Source of the DNA: JAHEFT01 sp963700705
GTDB taxonomy: Bacteria; Pseudomonadota; Gammaproteobacteria; Xanthomonadales; SZUA-36
Assembly (NCBI GenBank): GCA_963700705.1
Contig: CAVOYQ010000018.1
Location: forward strand, 62,001-126,000
DNA length: 64,000 nucleotides
Direction of reading: 5' to 3'
The notes below the pieces were generated by a model, which saw nothing but the letters and a program-made list of their open reading frames with translations, did not search any database and was not told where the DNA came from. Position 1 is the first letter of the stretch; each line of letters begins with the position of its first letter. The translations under genes and the position numbers were made by a program. Positions 38,560 to 48,900 of this stretch are shown piece by piece.

Positions 38560-39098
38560 CCGCCTGGTACTGCGATTTTGCGATTGGAGACGAGGTTCAC
38601 GGCCCGTATCATGATCATGAATACGGTTTCCCGGTCACCGACGAGAGCCGCCTGTTTGAACGACTGCTGCTGGAGATCAACCAGGCCGGGCTGAATTGGG
38701 GGCTGATCCTGAAAAAACGCGAAGGATTTCGTGCCGCATATGACGGTTTTGATGTAGATACCGTGGCGGATTACGGCGAATCTGATCGCCGCCGCCTGCT
38801 GGAAGACGCCCGCATTATCCGCAACAGGCTCAAGGTGAACGCCGCGATCGTCAATGCAAACGTAATCCGGGATATGCGCGACAGCCATGGCGGATTTGCT
38901 CGCTGGCTGCGCGACCACCACCCGCTGGACAAGGCGGACTGGGTGAAGCTGTTCCGGAAAACGTTCCGGTTCACGGGCGGGGAAATTACCGGCGAATTCC
39001 TGATGTCAATCGGCTATCTGCCATCCCCGCACCGACCGGATTGTCCTGCCTACGAGAAAATTGCACTGTTGAACCCACCCTGGATGGAGACCGGATAA
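38556..39098 (+). CDS. tag: DNA-3-methyladenine glycosylase I
   Basis: A 180-residue Tag: removes 3-methyladenine from alkylated DNA. Motifs: WYCDFAIGDEVHGPYHDHEY, the ESRLFERLLLEINQAGLNWG helix region with the catalytic Glu, LEDARIIRNRLKVNAAIVNA, and a C-terminal GYLPSPHRPDCPAYEK zinc-binding tail. One zinc Cys normally near the N-terminus is seen as WYCDF. Start overlaps the HAD gene; stop overlaps the next start (TAATG). Confidence 0.92.
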   Translation: MTAWYCDFAIGDEVHGPYHDHEYGFPVTDESRLFERLLLEINQAGLNWGLILKKREGFRAAYDGFDVDTVADYGESDRRRLLEDARIIRNRLKVNAAIVNANVIRDMRDSHGGFARWLRDHHPLDKADWVKLFRKTFRFTGGEITGEFLMSIGYLPSPHRPDCPAYEKIALLNPPWMETG

Positions 39099-40195
39099 TG
39101 TCGAAGCTTTCACTGCAATCCTGGCTGGTTGCCGCCGGCCGGCCCAGGGATCCCGGCGCATCGCTGAACGTGCCCATCATGCCGGCGTCGAACTTTGACC
39201 TCGGCGGAAAGCGGGTATACACGCGGGACAGCGGATCGCCAGGCTGGGAGGCGCTGGAGGAGATCGTAGGTGGCCTCGAAGGTGGTGAAGCGATTTCCTA
39301 CTCATCCGGCATGGCGGCGGTCGCGGCGGTATTCGATCAGCTGAACTCGGGGGCGCAGGTCGTGTTGCCGGATGATTGCTATCACGGCGTGTCCGAACTG
39401 GCCCGGTCAGGTGAAAGTAAGGGGCAATGGCAGGTGCAACGGCTGGCGGTTGAGGACACGGATGGCTGGGTTGCTGCTGCCCGGGAATCCGACCTGTTGT
39501 GGCTGGAGTCCCCGTCGAACCCCCTGCTGACGGTAGCGGACCTCCACGCGATATGCTCAGCGCCGCGCAAAGAAAGCGCGATCCTGGTGGTGGACAACAC
39601 GTTTGCCACTTCGCTGAACCAGCGGCCCCTGGAATTCGGAGCGGATATCAGCATGCACTCGGCGACGAAGTTTATCGGTGGGCATTCCGACCTGCTGGCC
39701 GGCGTGCTGGTCACCAACCGGCCCGATTTACTGACGCGCATCAGGAAATCCCGCACCGTGGGGGGAGCGACACCGGGTGTCCTGGAAGCTTTCCTGGCCG
39801 TGCGCGGCGTACGAACCATGGCCCTGCGGCTGGAAAGAGCGCAGGAAACGGCCGGCCGCCTGGCCAACTGGCTGGTTTCGCACGAGGCCGTGGACCTGGT
39901 CCGTTATCCGGGCCTGGAATCGCATCCCACGCATGCCCTTGCCGCAGCCCAGCTGGATGGTTATGGCACGATGATTTCTTTCGACGTGGCCGGCGGCGCT
40001 GAAGCGGCCGACGCTGTTTGCCGGAAGGTGAAGCTGATCCGGCATGCCACCAGCCTGGGCTCCGTCGAGTCGACCATGGAACGCAGGGCAGCCGTGCCCG
40101 GGCAGGAGCATCTGCCGCCCTCGCTCTTGCGCCTCAGCGTTGGCATCGAGTCGTACTGGGACCTGTGCGCCGACCTGGAACAGGCTCTTGGTTAA
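39098..40195 (+). CDS. Cys/Met metabolism PLP-dependent enzyme (cystathionine gamma-synthase/lyase family)
   Basis: A 365-residue enzyme. PLP-phosphate site ISYSSGMAAVAAVF, LPDDCYHGV, the Asp in VVDNTFATSLNQRPLEFG, and the PLP lysine in ISMHSATKFIGGHSDLLAG. The ATSLGSVESTMERRA segment and LRLSVGIESYWDLCADLEQA end are family hallmarks. It could be cystathionine gamma-synthase, a lyase or a methionine gamma-lyase; these cannot be separated by eye. It is translationally coupled to tag, an unusual pairing. Confidence 0.9.
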   Translation: MSKLSLQSWLVAAGRPRDPGASLNVPIMPASNFDLGGKRVYTRDSGSPGWEALEEIVGGLEGGEAISYSSGMAAVAAVFDQLNSGAQVVLPDDCYHGVSELARSGESKGQWQVQRLAVEDTDGWVAAARESDLLWLESPSNPLLTVADLHAICSAPRKESAILVVDNTFATSLNQRPLEFGADISMHSATKFIGGHSDLLAGVLVTNRPDLLTRIRKSRTVGGATPGVLEAFLAVRGVRTMALRLERAQETAGRLANWLVSHEAVDLVRYPGLESHPTHALAAAQLDGYGTMISFDVAGGAEAADAVCRKVKLIRHATSLGSVESTMERRAAVPGQEHLPPSLLRLSVGIESYWDLCADLEQALG

Positions 40196-40240
40196 TCGCT
40201 GAACCGGATCTCCACGGACCGGATTCGGGTAACGTGCCGG

Positions 40241-41155
40241 TCAGAAAATCTTCGCCACCATGCAGCGCAGGCTGCCGCCAGCTTTTTCCAGTTCATCGAG
40301 TTCCGTCGAGTGAATCCGGAAACCCCACGATTCCAGTTTGGCGCGGTTGGCAGGGCGCAGCGCGTCCGCGGCCACCTGGCTCATGAACAGGTCTCTGTCA
40401 TTGAGTGAAATGCAATTGCCGACGAAGTGGTCTTTTTCAGATTTATCCAGCAGCAGGGTCCGGCCCGGAAACGCAGCTTCGATCGCAGCGGGTGCGCCGG
40501 GTTCAGCACAGGCGTCCGGGTAGAGCACGCATGCCCTGGCGGCGAGCACCGAGAACACCACGTTGGTGTGGTACTCGTCCGGCGTCAGGTTAAAGCAGTA
40601 GGTCAGCCTCAATCCGAACGCTTCATGCATGGCGGCCGCGCCGGCGCGGTCAACCCGTTCACTGATGCCGCAGAATCCGATCCGCCGGGCCCTGTCCATG
40701 ATCAATACCCCGGTGAGTTCGGCCACGCAGTTCCTGGTCCTCAGATCAATGATCCGGTAGCCGCGTTCGCGAAACCAGGCCGGAATGTCCGTTCGCTCGG
40801 CCTCGAGTTTCCGGATCGGGTAGCGCATATTGCCGATCACCAGGCGTCCCGGCACCGTCGCGAATACGTTGTTGGGAAACACGTCGTCAGGGGTGCGGCG
40901 GTCTCCCGGAAACACCAGGACTTCGGTGCCGCATTTTCTGATCAGCCGGACCAGGCCGAGAAACTGGCGGACAGCGCGGTCCGGGTCGGCGGCGCTGGTC
41001 AGGTCCATGTAGTGATTGTCCAGTGCGGTTTCTTTACCGACGTAAAAATCATCCGGCTTGACCATCAGGACGCCCTTGGGAACGGATGGCGAGTCGGCCG
41101 GAAAATTGTTTACTTCCAGTGCGTGAATGAAGTCGTTAGCATGCTCTACTATCAT
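40241..41155 (-). CDS. Arginine deiminase-related guanidino/ureido hydrolase (CtlX-like)
   Basis: About 304 residues from ATG 41155 (41167 also possible). Amidinotransferase/deiminase fold: VLMVKPDDFYVG near the start, DDVFPNNVFATVPG (conserved Asn/Asp), YHTNVVFSVLA (catalytic His), NCISLNDRDLFMS and the C-terminal catalytic Cys in GGSLRCMVAKIF. The arrangement matches the CtlX citrulline-utilisation hydrolase and DDAH-like group rather than classical ArcA. The TonB receptor gene diverges from it with start codons only 13 bases apart, suggesting shared control or linked substrates. Confidence 0.82.
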   Translation of the reverse strand: MIVEHANDFIHALEVNNFPADSPSVPKGVLMVKPDDFYVGKETALDNHYMDLTSAADPDRAVRQFLGLVRLIRKCGTEVLVFPGDRRTPDDVFPNNVFATVPGRLVIGNMRYPIRKLEAERTDIPAWFRERGYRIIDLRTRNCVAELTGVLIMDRARRIGFCGISERVDRAGAAAMHEAFGLRLTYCFNLTPDEYHTNVVFSVLAARACVLYPDACAEPGAPAAIEAAFPGRTLLLDKSEKDHFVGNCISLNDRDLFMSQVAADALRPANRAKLESWGFRIHSTELDELEKAGGSLRCMVAKIF

Positions 41156-41168
41156 GAAGGCGAGCATA

Positions 41169-43233
41169 ATGAAAACGGCCCCGGGATTCTCTATTTTTTT
41201 ATCTTTCCTGGGGGCTCCTGTCTGCGCCGACATGGCCAACGAGGCAACTCCCGTGGTCCTCGAGGAAATCGTGGTCACCGCCACGCCGATTCCCGCCGAT
41301 ATCCAGGACCTGCCTTTTGCAGCAGGCGTTGTGGGCCGCGAGGAGGTCCAGCGCGCCCGCCAGCAACTCGGCCTGGACGAGAGCCTGGTAGCCGTTCCCG
41401 GCCTGTTTTTTCAGAACCGCTACAACTTCGCCCAGGACCTGCGCATCGCGATACGCGGGTTTGGTGCGCGCGCCAATTTCGGTATTCGCGGCATCCGGAT
41501 ATTTGCCGATGACATTCCGCTGACCTTGCCGGATGGCCAGGGCAGCGTGGATTCGATCGATCTCGGTTCGGTGGAGCAAATCCAGGTCATCCGCGGGCCT
41601 TTTTCGGCGGTCTACGGCTCCGCATCCGGCGGCGTCATTGACATCATTACCGAGGACGGTCCTGAAATACCGTTTATTTCCGGGCGGCTGAACCTGGGGA
41701 GTTACGACTTCCGGCAGGCGCAGGTGAAGGCAGGAGGGCAGTTCGGAAACCTGAACGGGCTGGCCAACTATTCCGACACCCGCCTGGACGGTTACCGGGA
41801 ACATGCAAACTACGAAAGCCGTTTACTCAACAGCAAGTTCCGTTATGAATTTGATGAAAGCACCCGGCTTACGGTGGTGTTCAACGCCGTCGATTCACCC
41901 CTCGCGGATGATCCCGGGGCGCTCACGGCAACGGAAGCCGAACAGAACCGCCGCCAGGCGGCCCCGCGCAACCTGCTGTTCAATGCCGGCGAATCACTGG
42001 ATCAACAGTCGCTGGGGCTGGCTTTTCGCAGGACCATCGGCACAGGCCAGGAATTGATGCTGAGAAATTATTACGTCAGGCGACAGTTCGACAGCTTCCA
42101 GCCGTACGATGTGAACAGCAACGGGCAGGGCGGCGTCATTGACCTGTCGCGGAAATTCCAGGGCCTGGGCGGTAATTACAGCTGGAATACCGGCCTGGGT
42201 TCGCATGCCAACCAAATCGTCATCGGTGTGGACTATGACGCCCTCCGCGATCATCGAAAACGATTCGTGAACAACCAGGGTGCAAGCGGGGTTTTGACCA
42301 CCAACCAGGATGAAGATGTCACGACCACAGGCTTCTATCTGCAGGACGTGCTGGAGCTGACGGCAAATTCATCCCTGACCCTTGGCGGCCGCTACGACAC
42401 GGTTGACTACAAGGTGGGGGACCGGACCGGAGCCGGGGGTTCAGGTCAACGCAGTTTCCATAATTTCAGCCCGATGGCCGGGCTTAGCTGGGCCATGAGC
42501 GAGGCGGTAAACTTCTATGGAAACATCTCCGGTTCATTCGACCCTCCGGCGACCACCGAGTTGGCCAATCCCGAGGGCCCGACCGGCTTCAACCGGCAAC
42601 TCGACTCCCAGACCGCGACCAATTATGAAATCGGAATCAAGGGATTACAGGCAGGACGCCTGCGCTACGAATTGGCGCTGTTTCACATCGCGGTGAAGGA
42701 TGAAATCGTGCCTTATGAACTGGAAGGTTCAGGCCAGTCCTTTTTCCAGAACGCCGGGAAGTCCACCCATGACGGCCTGGAAGCCTCGATATCGGCCGAA
42801 TTGCTGACCGGCCTGACCGGCACGGCGACCTATACCTGGTCGGATTTCACATTCGACGAATTTCGCGGCCCCGGACGGCGCCGTGTATGACGGCAACCGT
42901 ATTCCCGGCATTCCGGAACAACTGGTCAACCTGGACCTGTCCTGGTCGCATCCCTCCGGTTTGTACGCCGGCTGGGACATGCTGTACGTGGGCCGGTTTT
43001 ATGCGGACAACGCGAACGAAGTTGAAACCAGTGCCTACATCGTTTCCAGCCTGCGGGCCGGTTATCGCTGGACCGGCGGCCAGTGGGTTTTTGAGCCGTT
43101 TATCGGTGTGAACAACCTGTTCAACAAGGAATACATGGACAATATCCGCCTGAATGCGGCTTTCGGGCGCTACTATGAACCGGCGCCGACGAGGAACCTG
43201 TACGCGGGCGTGTCGCTCCGCTATGGTTTCTGA
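41169..43233 (+). CDS. TonB-dependent outer-membrane receptor, one frameshift
   Basis: About 687 residues when joined. Signal peptide MKTAPGFSIFLSFLGAPVCA, TonB box-like EEIVVTATPIP, plug domain (AIRGFGARANFGIRGIRIFA, DIPLTLPDGQGSVDSIDLGS, IQVIRGPFSAVYGSASGGVI) and a 22-strand barrel ending NLYAGVSLRYGF with the terminal Phe. The frame breaks near 42873 (extra base in GGCCCCGGACGG), joining to YDGNRIPGIPEQLVNLDLSW. FecA/iron-type plug, but the cargo is unknown. It may import a substrate for the divergent deiminase-like enzyme; that is inference. Confidence 0.9.
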
Positions 43234-43266
43234 TTTAATAATGTCTCTACATCCGGTGAGTCGAAT

Positions 43267-43773
43267 ATGCAACCTGGCAACAGAAAAAACTGGTCGATGG
43301 CCGATGTTTCGGGAAAAAGTACAACCCGGCGCGTTGCGATTGCAGGCGGGAAAATCCGGCTGGGGCAAAAAGCGTTTCAACTCCTGGTTGACGGAAGCCT
43401 GCCAAAAGGCGACCCGTTGGCGATGGCGGAAATCGCCGGTATTCTCGCAGCGAAACGCACCCCGTCATTGATTCCGCTGTGTCATCCCATCGCCCTGAAC
43501 CGGGTCATGGTCCACTCTGTTCCGCGAGCCGAAGATTTCTCGGTGGAGGTTTTCTGCGTTGCCGAGATCGCGGAAAAAACCGGGGTGGAAATGGAAGCCC
43601 TCACCGGCCTGTCCATCGCGCTGCTGACAATCTGGGACCTGACCAAGCCGGTCAACCCGGCGTTGGAAATCACCAACCAACGGTTGATTTACAAATCAGG
43701 GGGTAAAAGCGGGGTCTGGATCCATCCGGACGGGCTTCCGGCCGAGGTCGAGTCGATCCTCGCCGGGCTGTGA
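43267..43773 (+). CDS. moaC: Cyclic pyranopterin monophosphate synthase
   Basis: A 168-residue MoaC, which closes the cyclic phosphate of the molybdopterin precursor after MoaA. Seen: SMADVSGKSTTRRVAIAGG, KGDPLAMAEIAGILAAKRTP, LIPLCHPIALNRV (active-site His), GVEMEALTGLSIALLTIWD and the conserved Lys near DLTKPVNP. It lies 33 bases after the TonB receptor and converges with moaE-D-A; with those it completes the early molybdenum-cofactor pathway. Confidence 0.96.
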   Translation: MQPGNRKNWSMADVSGKSTTRRVAIAGGKIRLGQKAFQLLVDGSLPKGDPLAMAEIAGILAAKRTPSLIPLCHPIALNRVMVHSVPRAEDFSVEVFCVAEIAEKTGVEMEALTGLSIALLTIWDLTKPVNPALEITNQRLIYKSGGKSGVWIHPDGLPAEVESILAGL

Positions 43774-43783
43774 TCATGATGGA

Positions 43784-43832
43784 TTCGCGGCCATGGGCCG
43801 CTCCAACGTAAGAGCGGGCCATGCTCGCGACC
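43784..43832. repeat. REP-like repeat pair after moaC
   Basis: Two palindromic units in inverted orientation: TCGCGGCCATGGGCCGCTCC (43784-43803) and AGAGCGGGCCATGCTCGCGA (43811-43830). They match the repeats at 167-298 and 8407-8431 and sit, as usual for REP, between converging genes. Confidence 0.6.
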
Positions 43833-43868
43833 GGACTCCGGAAGATTTGCTGAGCGTGGTGAGATTCC

Positions 43869-44303
43869 TCAGCCCGAATGCGCACAACGCTGGCAGTTGA
43901 CCCATTCAGCGTGGCCGCTTTGGTAATACTCTTTTTTCCAGATCGGCAGCCGGACCTTGGCTTGATCAATGATGTAGCGGCAGGCGTCGAATGCCTCGCT
44001 GCGGTGGTGCGACGAAACCCCGACCACAACGGCGACTTCCGACAGTTCCATCAGTCCGCTGCGGTGAATGGCCCGGGCATTGCTGACGCCAAACCGGGTC
44101 CTGGCTTCTTCAATGATTTTTTCCCCTTCTTTCAAGGCCAGCGGTTCGTAGACTTCGTATTCGAGCCGCAACACCTTCTGGCCCTCGTTATGGTCCCGTA
44201 CCCAACCGTCGAATTGCACGTATGCGCCACAGGACCGGTCCAGCAAACGTTCACGGAAAGCCTGCAGGTTGATGGCCTCGGCGGTGATTTCAAATGCGCT
44301 CAT
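43869..44303 (-). CDS. moaE: Molybdopterin synthase catalytic subunit
   Basis: A 144-residue MoaE. Seen: GAYVQFDGWVRDHNEGQKVL, LEYEVYEPLALKEGEKIIEE, AIHRSGLMELSEVAVVVGVS with the conserved SSHHRSEAFDACRYIIDQAK, and PIWKKEYYQSG with the active-site lysines. It pairs with MoaD to insert two sulfurs into precursor Z. The start overlaps the moaD stop by four bases. Confidence 0.95.
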   Translation of the reverse strand: MSAFEITAEAINLQAFRERLLDRSCGAYVQFDGWVRDHNEGQKVLRLEYEVYEPLALKEGEKIIEEARTRFGVSNARAIHRSGLMELSEVAVVVGVSSHHRSEAFDACRYIIDQAKVRLPIWKKEYYQSGHAEWVNCQRCAHSG

Positions 44304-44539
44304 CCGCCTGCCACCGGCGGAAAGAAAAGGACCTCGTCGTTTTCATTGAGCGGATCGTCCCAGCCGGCCATTTCGTCATTGATTGCGACCAGGGACGAGG
44401 AATATTTTTGCAAGCCGTGATGGCGTTCTGAACATTCCAGGAAGAGCTCCGCCGGAGACCGGGACGTTGAGTCGAGGTCCTCGGAACCGATGCCGGCGGC
44501 TTCGCGAAATGCGGCAAAATACCTGACACGGATCTTCAC
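44300..44539 (-). CDS. moaD: Molybdopterin synthase sulfur-carrier subunit
   Basis: A 79-residue ubiquitin-like protein from GTG 44539 (KIRVRYFAAFREAAGIGSED) ending NDEVLFFPPVAGG, with the Gly-Gly tail that becomes a thiocarboxylate. It begins five bases after the moaA stop and overlaps moaE; a longer start inside moaA is possible but would add unrelated residues. Confidence 0.92.
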   Translation of the reverse strand: MKIRVRYFAAFREAAGIGSEDLDSTSRSPAELFLECSERHHGLQKYSSSLVAINDEMAGWDDPLNENDEVLFFPPVAGG

Positions 44540-44543
44540 CGGT

Positions 44544-45587
44544 TTAGCCACCCAGCCGGTACATTTCGACTTTTTCCCGTTCATGACCGGGAAGGTCACG
44601 CTCTTCACTGTAGCGATCTTTGCGTCCGGTCCAGATGGCGGCGATTTTCCGGCTCAATTCGCCGGGTTCGGTGCCGTGCCGGATCAATGGCATCAGGTTG
44701 GTGCCCTTGTCTGAAAACAGGCAAGTGTAGAAAATTCCGTCGGCGGTGACCCGGGCCCGGGTGCATCCGCCGCAGAACGGCTGGGTGATCGAGCTGATAA
44801 AACCGATTTCACCCTGGCCGTCAGCATATCGATAGCGCCGCGCTGTTTCTGCGGGGTTATTCGATTTCACCGGTTCGATGGGCCATTTCCGGTTGATGAT
44901 TTCAACCCAATCAGCATTCGGGACCACGTCGTCGCGGCTCCAGTGATTGCTGTTGCCCACATCCATGAACTCGATCAGCCGGAGCCGGTGCGGCGTTCCC
45001 CGGAAATGTTCCACCAAATCCAGGACCGTGTGGTCATTGACGCCTTTTTGCACGACCGTGTTGATTTTGAGTTGCCGGAACCCTGCGGACTCGGCGGCCT
45101 CTATCCCCTCCAGGATCTGTTCCAGTTTCGCTTTCCCGCCGCTCATGACCGCCAGGACTTCCCGGTCCAGGGTGTCCAGGCTGACCGTAAGCCGGTCGAG
45201 GCCGGCATCGCGAAGGTCCTGCGCAAGACGCGGAAGCATCACGCCATTGGTGGTCAGCGCAATGTCATCGAGGTCCGGTATTGCGCAGAGGTGCTCGAGC
45301 AGCGCTGGCAGTCCGGGACGTAACAGGGGTTCTCCGCCGGTGATCCGCAACTTTCTGACGCCGAGCTCAACAAACGCCCGCACCATGTCTTCCATCTCGT
45401 GATCGGTGAGAAGTTTTTCGAGGGGTAGAAAGACACCTTTACCGTGCAATGAATCGGCGGGCATGCAGTAGGTGCAGCGAAAATTGCAGCGGTCGATGAC
45501 GGAAACGCGCAATTCCCGCAAGGTTCGCCGGAAACGGTCCTGCAATGGGACTGCCTCGGTGAATTTCAGGGGTAGGCGCATGTCCAT
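44544..45587 (-). CDS. moaA: GTP 3',8-cyclase (radical SAM)
   Basis: A 347-residue radical-SAM enzyme that makes cyclic dehydro-GTP. N-terminal cluster CNFRCTYCMP, ITGGEPLLRPG for SAM binding, SLDTLDREV, and the C-terminal cluster CGGCTRARVTADGIFYTCLF. The end MYRLGG retains the functional Gly-Gly tail. Operon DUF3144-like / moaA / moaD / moaE with very short gaps. Confidence 0.96.
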   Translation of the reverse strand: MDMRLPLKFTEAVPLQDRFRRTLRELRVSVIDRCNFRCTYCMPADSLHGKGVFLPLEKLLTDHEMEDMVRAFVELGVRKLRITGGEPLLRPGLPALLEHLCAIPDLDDIALTTNGVMLPRLAQDLRDAGLDRLTVSLDTLDREVLAVMSGGKAKLEQILEGIEAAESAGFRQLKINTVVQKGVNDHTVLDLVEHFRGTPHRLRLIEFMDVGNSNHWSRDDVVPNADWVEIINRKWPIEPVKSNNPAETARRYRYADGQGEIGFISSITQPFCGGCTRARVTADGIFYTCLFSDKGTNLMPLIRHGTEPGELSRKIAAIWTGRKDRYSEERDLPGHEREKVEMYRLGG

Positions 45588-45606
45588 CAGACGTTATTTT
45601 CCGGTG

Positions 45607-45873
45607 TCAGGCTTTCTTTTTCAGCAGGTGGGCTTTTTTAACTTTCTGGTGGTGCTCCAGCGTCCGGCGAAAAACCGCAACGACCTTGTCAACACCGCTC
45701 GGCTCCAGCGCACCATCGTTGCCGGCCGCAACGTAAGTGGCATATACGCCGGCCGCGGTCATCAAGGCGCCGGATACCATCGAAGGGTCGATTTCCTCTT
45801 TCTTGAGCTCGTTGGCCAGCTCGATGAATTTATTCGTGCAGTACTGGTGTTTTTCCTGGTCGGTCACAGGCAT
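45607..45873 (-). CDS. Small protein, DUF3144-like
   Basis: An 88-residue helical protein from MPVTDQEKHQYCTNKFIELA, with DPSMVSGALMTAAGVYATYV and a very basic end (HHQKVKKAHLLKKKA). The pattern resembles DUF3144 proteins (FIELANxL, then a small helical core), function unknown. It lies 19 bases before moaA on the same strand and is likely co-transcribed. The open frame extends upstream to 46032 but that part overlaps tamB. Confidence 0.65.
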   Translation of the reverse strand: MPVTDQEKHQYCTNKFIELANELKKEEIDPSMVSGALMTAAGVYATYVAAGNDGALEPSGVDKVVAVFRRTLEHHQKVKKAHLLKKKA

Positions 45874-45937
45874 GCTCCGGTAAAACGATAACAAGTGCCT
45901 ATTGTATTCAGAATTTCGTCGTGGCTGCCTGCCTGAA

Positions 45938-48900
45938 TCACCGCTCGATCGTATAGTTGAGGTCCACACCGGTGTCGTTTTGACCCGAAGTCGCCTTGAT
46001 GCCAAATCGTTTACCCAGGTCATACCGCGCACTGATTACGTTGCCGTCCTCGAACACCCCGATGCCGTAGCTGATGTAGAGACGCGGAAGCACATAGGCC
46101 CCGACGGCTACCGCACCGACACCCTGTTCATAGTTGAAATCACTGCCGGTGACCAGGAGTGTCCTGGCCCGGTCCTTGTTCGTCATGGGTATGGTAAAGG
46201 GTTCGATCAGAGGACGTTTCAGCGTCCCGGCGACCATCAGGCCGGCTTTCTGAATCTGGGAATTACCGTAAATGTCGCGCTCCGCCCGGATGTTGAGGTA
46301 GGGGTTGTCGGCGGGTATGTCCGGGAAACTGATCCGGCCCTGGGTAATCTTCAAAAACTGGCCATAGGCCTGGATTTCACCCCTGACGTCAAAATTTCCG
46401 TCCGCCGTCGGCATGAGTTCGTCCTGCCAGGTGAACCGGGTAGTCCCGAACACCCTGACTTTGGCCATTTCGAGATCGACCTGGGCCTGCTTGCCCAACT
46501 CGACTTCCAGGCTGCCCCGGATCCTGATCGGGTTGTCCCGGAAATAATCATCCTCCGGTTCCGGTAATTCTCCGGAGACAATCACGACATCCGCGCTTTG
46601 CCTGGCACTGTCCTGGGGAATATAGCTGGGAGCCAGCCGGGCTTTGGGTATAAACAGCCGGCCGTTGATTTCCAGCGTGCCGTCCTTCCAGCCCAACACC
46701 AGGTCAGGATTCGCGATAACGTCAAGATCGGGCACGTCGATGATCGTCAGGGACTCGCCTTTCAGCGAAAGTTCTATTACCGGTGAGAACAGGTCTTCAA
46801 AGTAGATGGTCGTACTGATGTTGCCTGCGCCTTCGCCGGCGCGGAAGGTCCCGTTCAGTTCGGAACGGTCCATGTCGTTCACGTCTCCCGAAATATTGAT
46901 ATTCGGAAAAGGAGAATCCGGATGCCTGGTTGGAAATATGGCCGTTGGTCAACGAAGCTTTTCCTTCGAAGGCAGGGTCCGAAAGTATTCCCGACAGGGC
47001 AACATCGATGTCCAGGGCGCCGTTGATCGAATCGAACAGCGGCAATACCGGCCCGAGAGCACTCAAATCATGAAAATCAACCCGGACTTTGCCGCGGACA
47101 GGGCTGTACGCGCCCAGGCTTAGATCCGGAATGTTGAAATCCACGTCGAGTTCGCCGGTTCCCGGAATGTCGAAGTCCAGGTCGCCGTTACTCAGTATGC
47201 CCCCGGCAAGTTCAAAGCCAAACCGGCCGGTGCCGGTCTCGAGCAGTATTTCGTCGTCGTCCGGCAGGGAAATCGCGCCGGGTGATATTTCGAAACGCGC
47301 AAGGCCCTTTTTGCCATCTGACACGGATTGCGACCAGTCGAAATTGCCGCTCAATATTTGCGTAAATTGCAATTCCGTATCCGCAATCAATTTGAAAAGG
47401 CCCACGGGTATTTCCGCCAGTTCGGCCGTGATTTTGAATTCATCCTCTCGCAGCCAACTCGACGCCAGGCACAAGTGCGCATCGCCGTTGAGGCAGAATG
47501 ACTCCAGTGTGAAACGTGATGGGGACCATTCAAGGGAAGACGCCTGGTCCAGCGTGAGCAGAAACCGGTCATGGCGCTCAATTCGAAGGTCAGATAGTTC
47601 CCCTGCCCAGCCGGATGTTGCCGGGTGACTCCAGTCGATCACAGAACCGTTCAGTTCCAATGCAATGTCGGTGTCTTCTATCCGCGCGTTTACTGCAATC
47701 CGCTGAAACGGCTGCTCGCCGCCCAAACGAATGGACATGACTTCTATGGCCCGTTGTCCGACGACCAGTCCCGAAAGGCTGATTTCATTGTCATCCATTG
47801 ATCCGGGGCCGGAAGGCTTCCGGGTTTCAACCTGACGGATTTTCACGGAGCCGAAATCCAGATCCTGGCCGGATAAAGAGATTGAAATCCGGGGGGAAGC
47901 GGGGTTCAGCGAAATATTTCCCTGTGCGGACAGGCTCCCCCGGTAATCGGTCGAGAGCTGGGCAAGTGAATCGATCTCGGCAGTGAAATCAATCCCGCCG
48001 GGTTCATACAGGCTACCGTCCAGGGTCAGGCTTGCCGAGCCTGAACCAAGCTGAAGGTTATCGGCAAACACCCGGTCCTGTTCAATGGTCAAGCCGCCCT
48101 GACCGGTAACCGGATGCGCCCGGACCATACCTTCCAGCTGCTGTATTTCAACCTCCAGGCGGAATGGCTCAACTTCTCCGTTGAAGGCCAGCCGGGTATC
48201 GAGTACGCCCGGGTAATCAGGAAACAAAGGTCCGGTTTCAACCTGCTGAGCAAGAATCTCCGCTTTGAATGGCTGGTTGCCCGTCCATTTCCAGGCAGCG
48301 TTGCCCGAAACCGTTCCGCCCAGCACTTCCCCTTCCTGAACGGTGATGTTCAGCGACTCGGCATCGCCCGTCCCGTTGAGTTGCATCCGTCCCGGCGGAA
48401 AGTCTCCCGATTGCAGTTCGAGGGTTCCAGCCAGCTGCCAATTTTCCGGTTTGCCACTTATTTCGAGGCTGCCATCCTTGCTGGCCAGCGATGGAGACGG
48501 GTCGCCGATCGGCCAGCTGAAATTTTCCCAATTCAATGCCACATCAACGAGGCCCGACTCGGGCGCCAGGATTCCGTGCCCGTTCGCGACCATCGATGTA
48601 CCGGAGATGGCCAGGCTGAAGTCATTGATGGCCAGGTCTTCCCCTTCCCAGCCGAGGACAAAATGGCCGTTTACGGGGTGATCCTGTGGCCAGCCCGGTA
48701 TCCATGTTCCGGGTTCGAGCCGGCCAAGTACCGCGTTCAGGTTCAGCTTGAGCGTGTCTTCCCAGGAAAAAGTGCCGCTTGCATCCAGGGAAAGTTCGGG
48801 ACCCTGGAGCGTCAGTTTCTGTGCCGTGAATTCGTGGATTGACCCGTTACCGGCTACCGTGAGCTGTGCGGGTTCAATCCCGGGAATTTCCAGGATGGCG

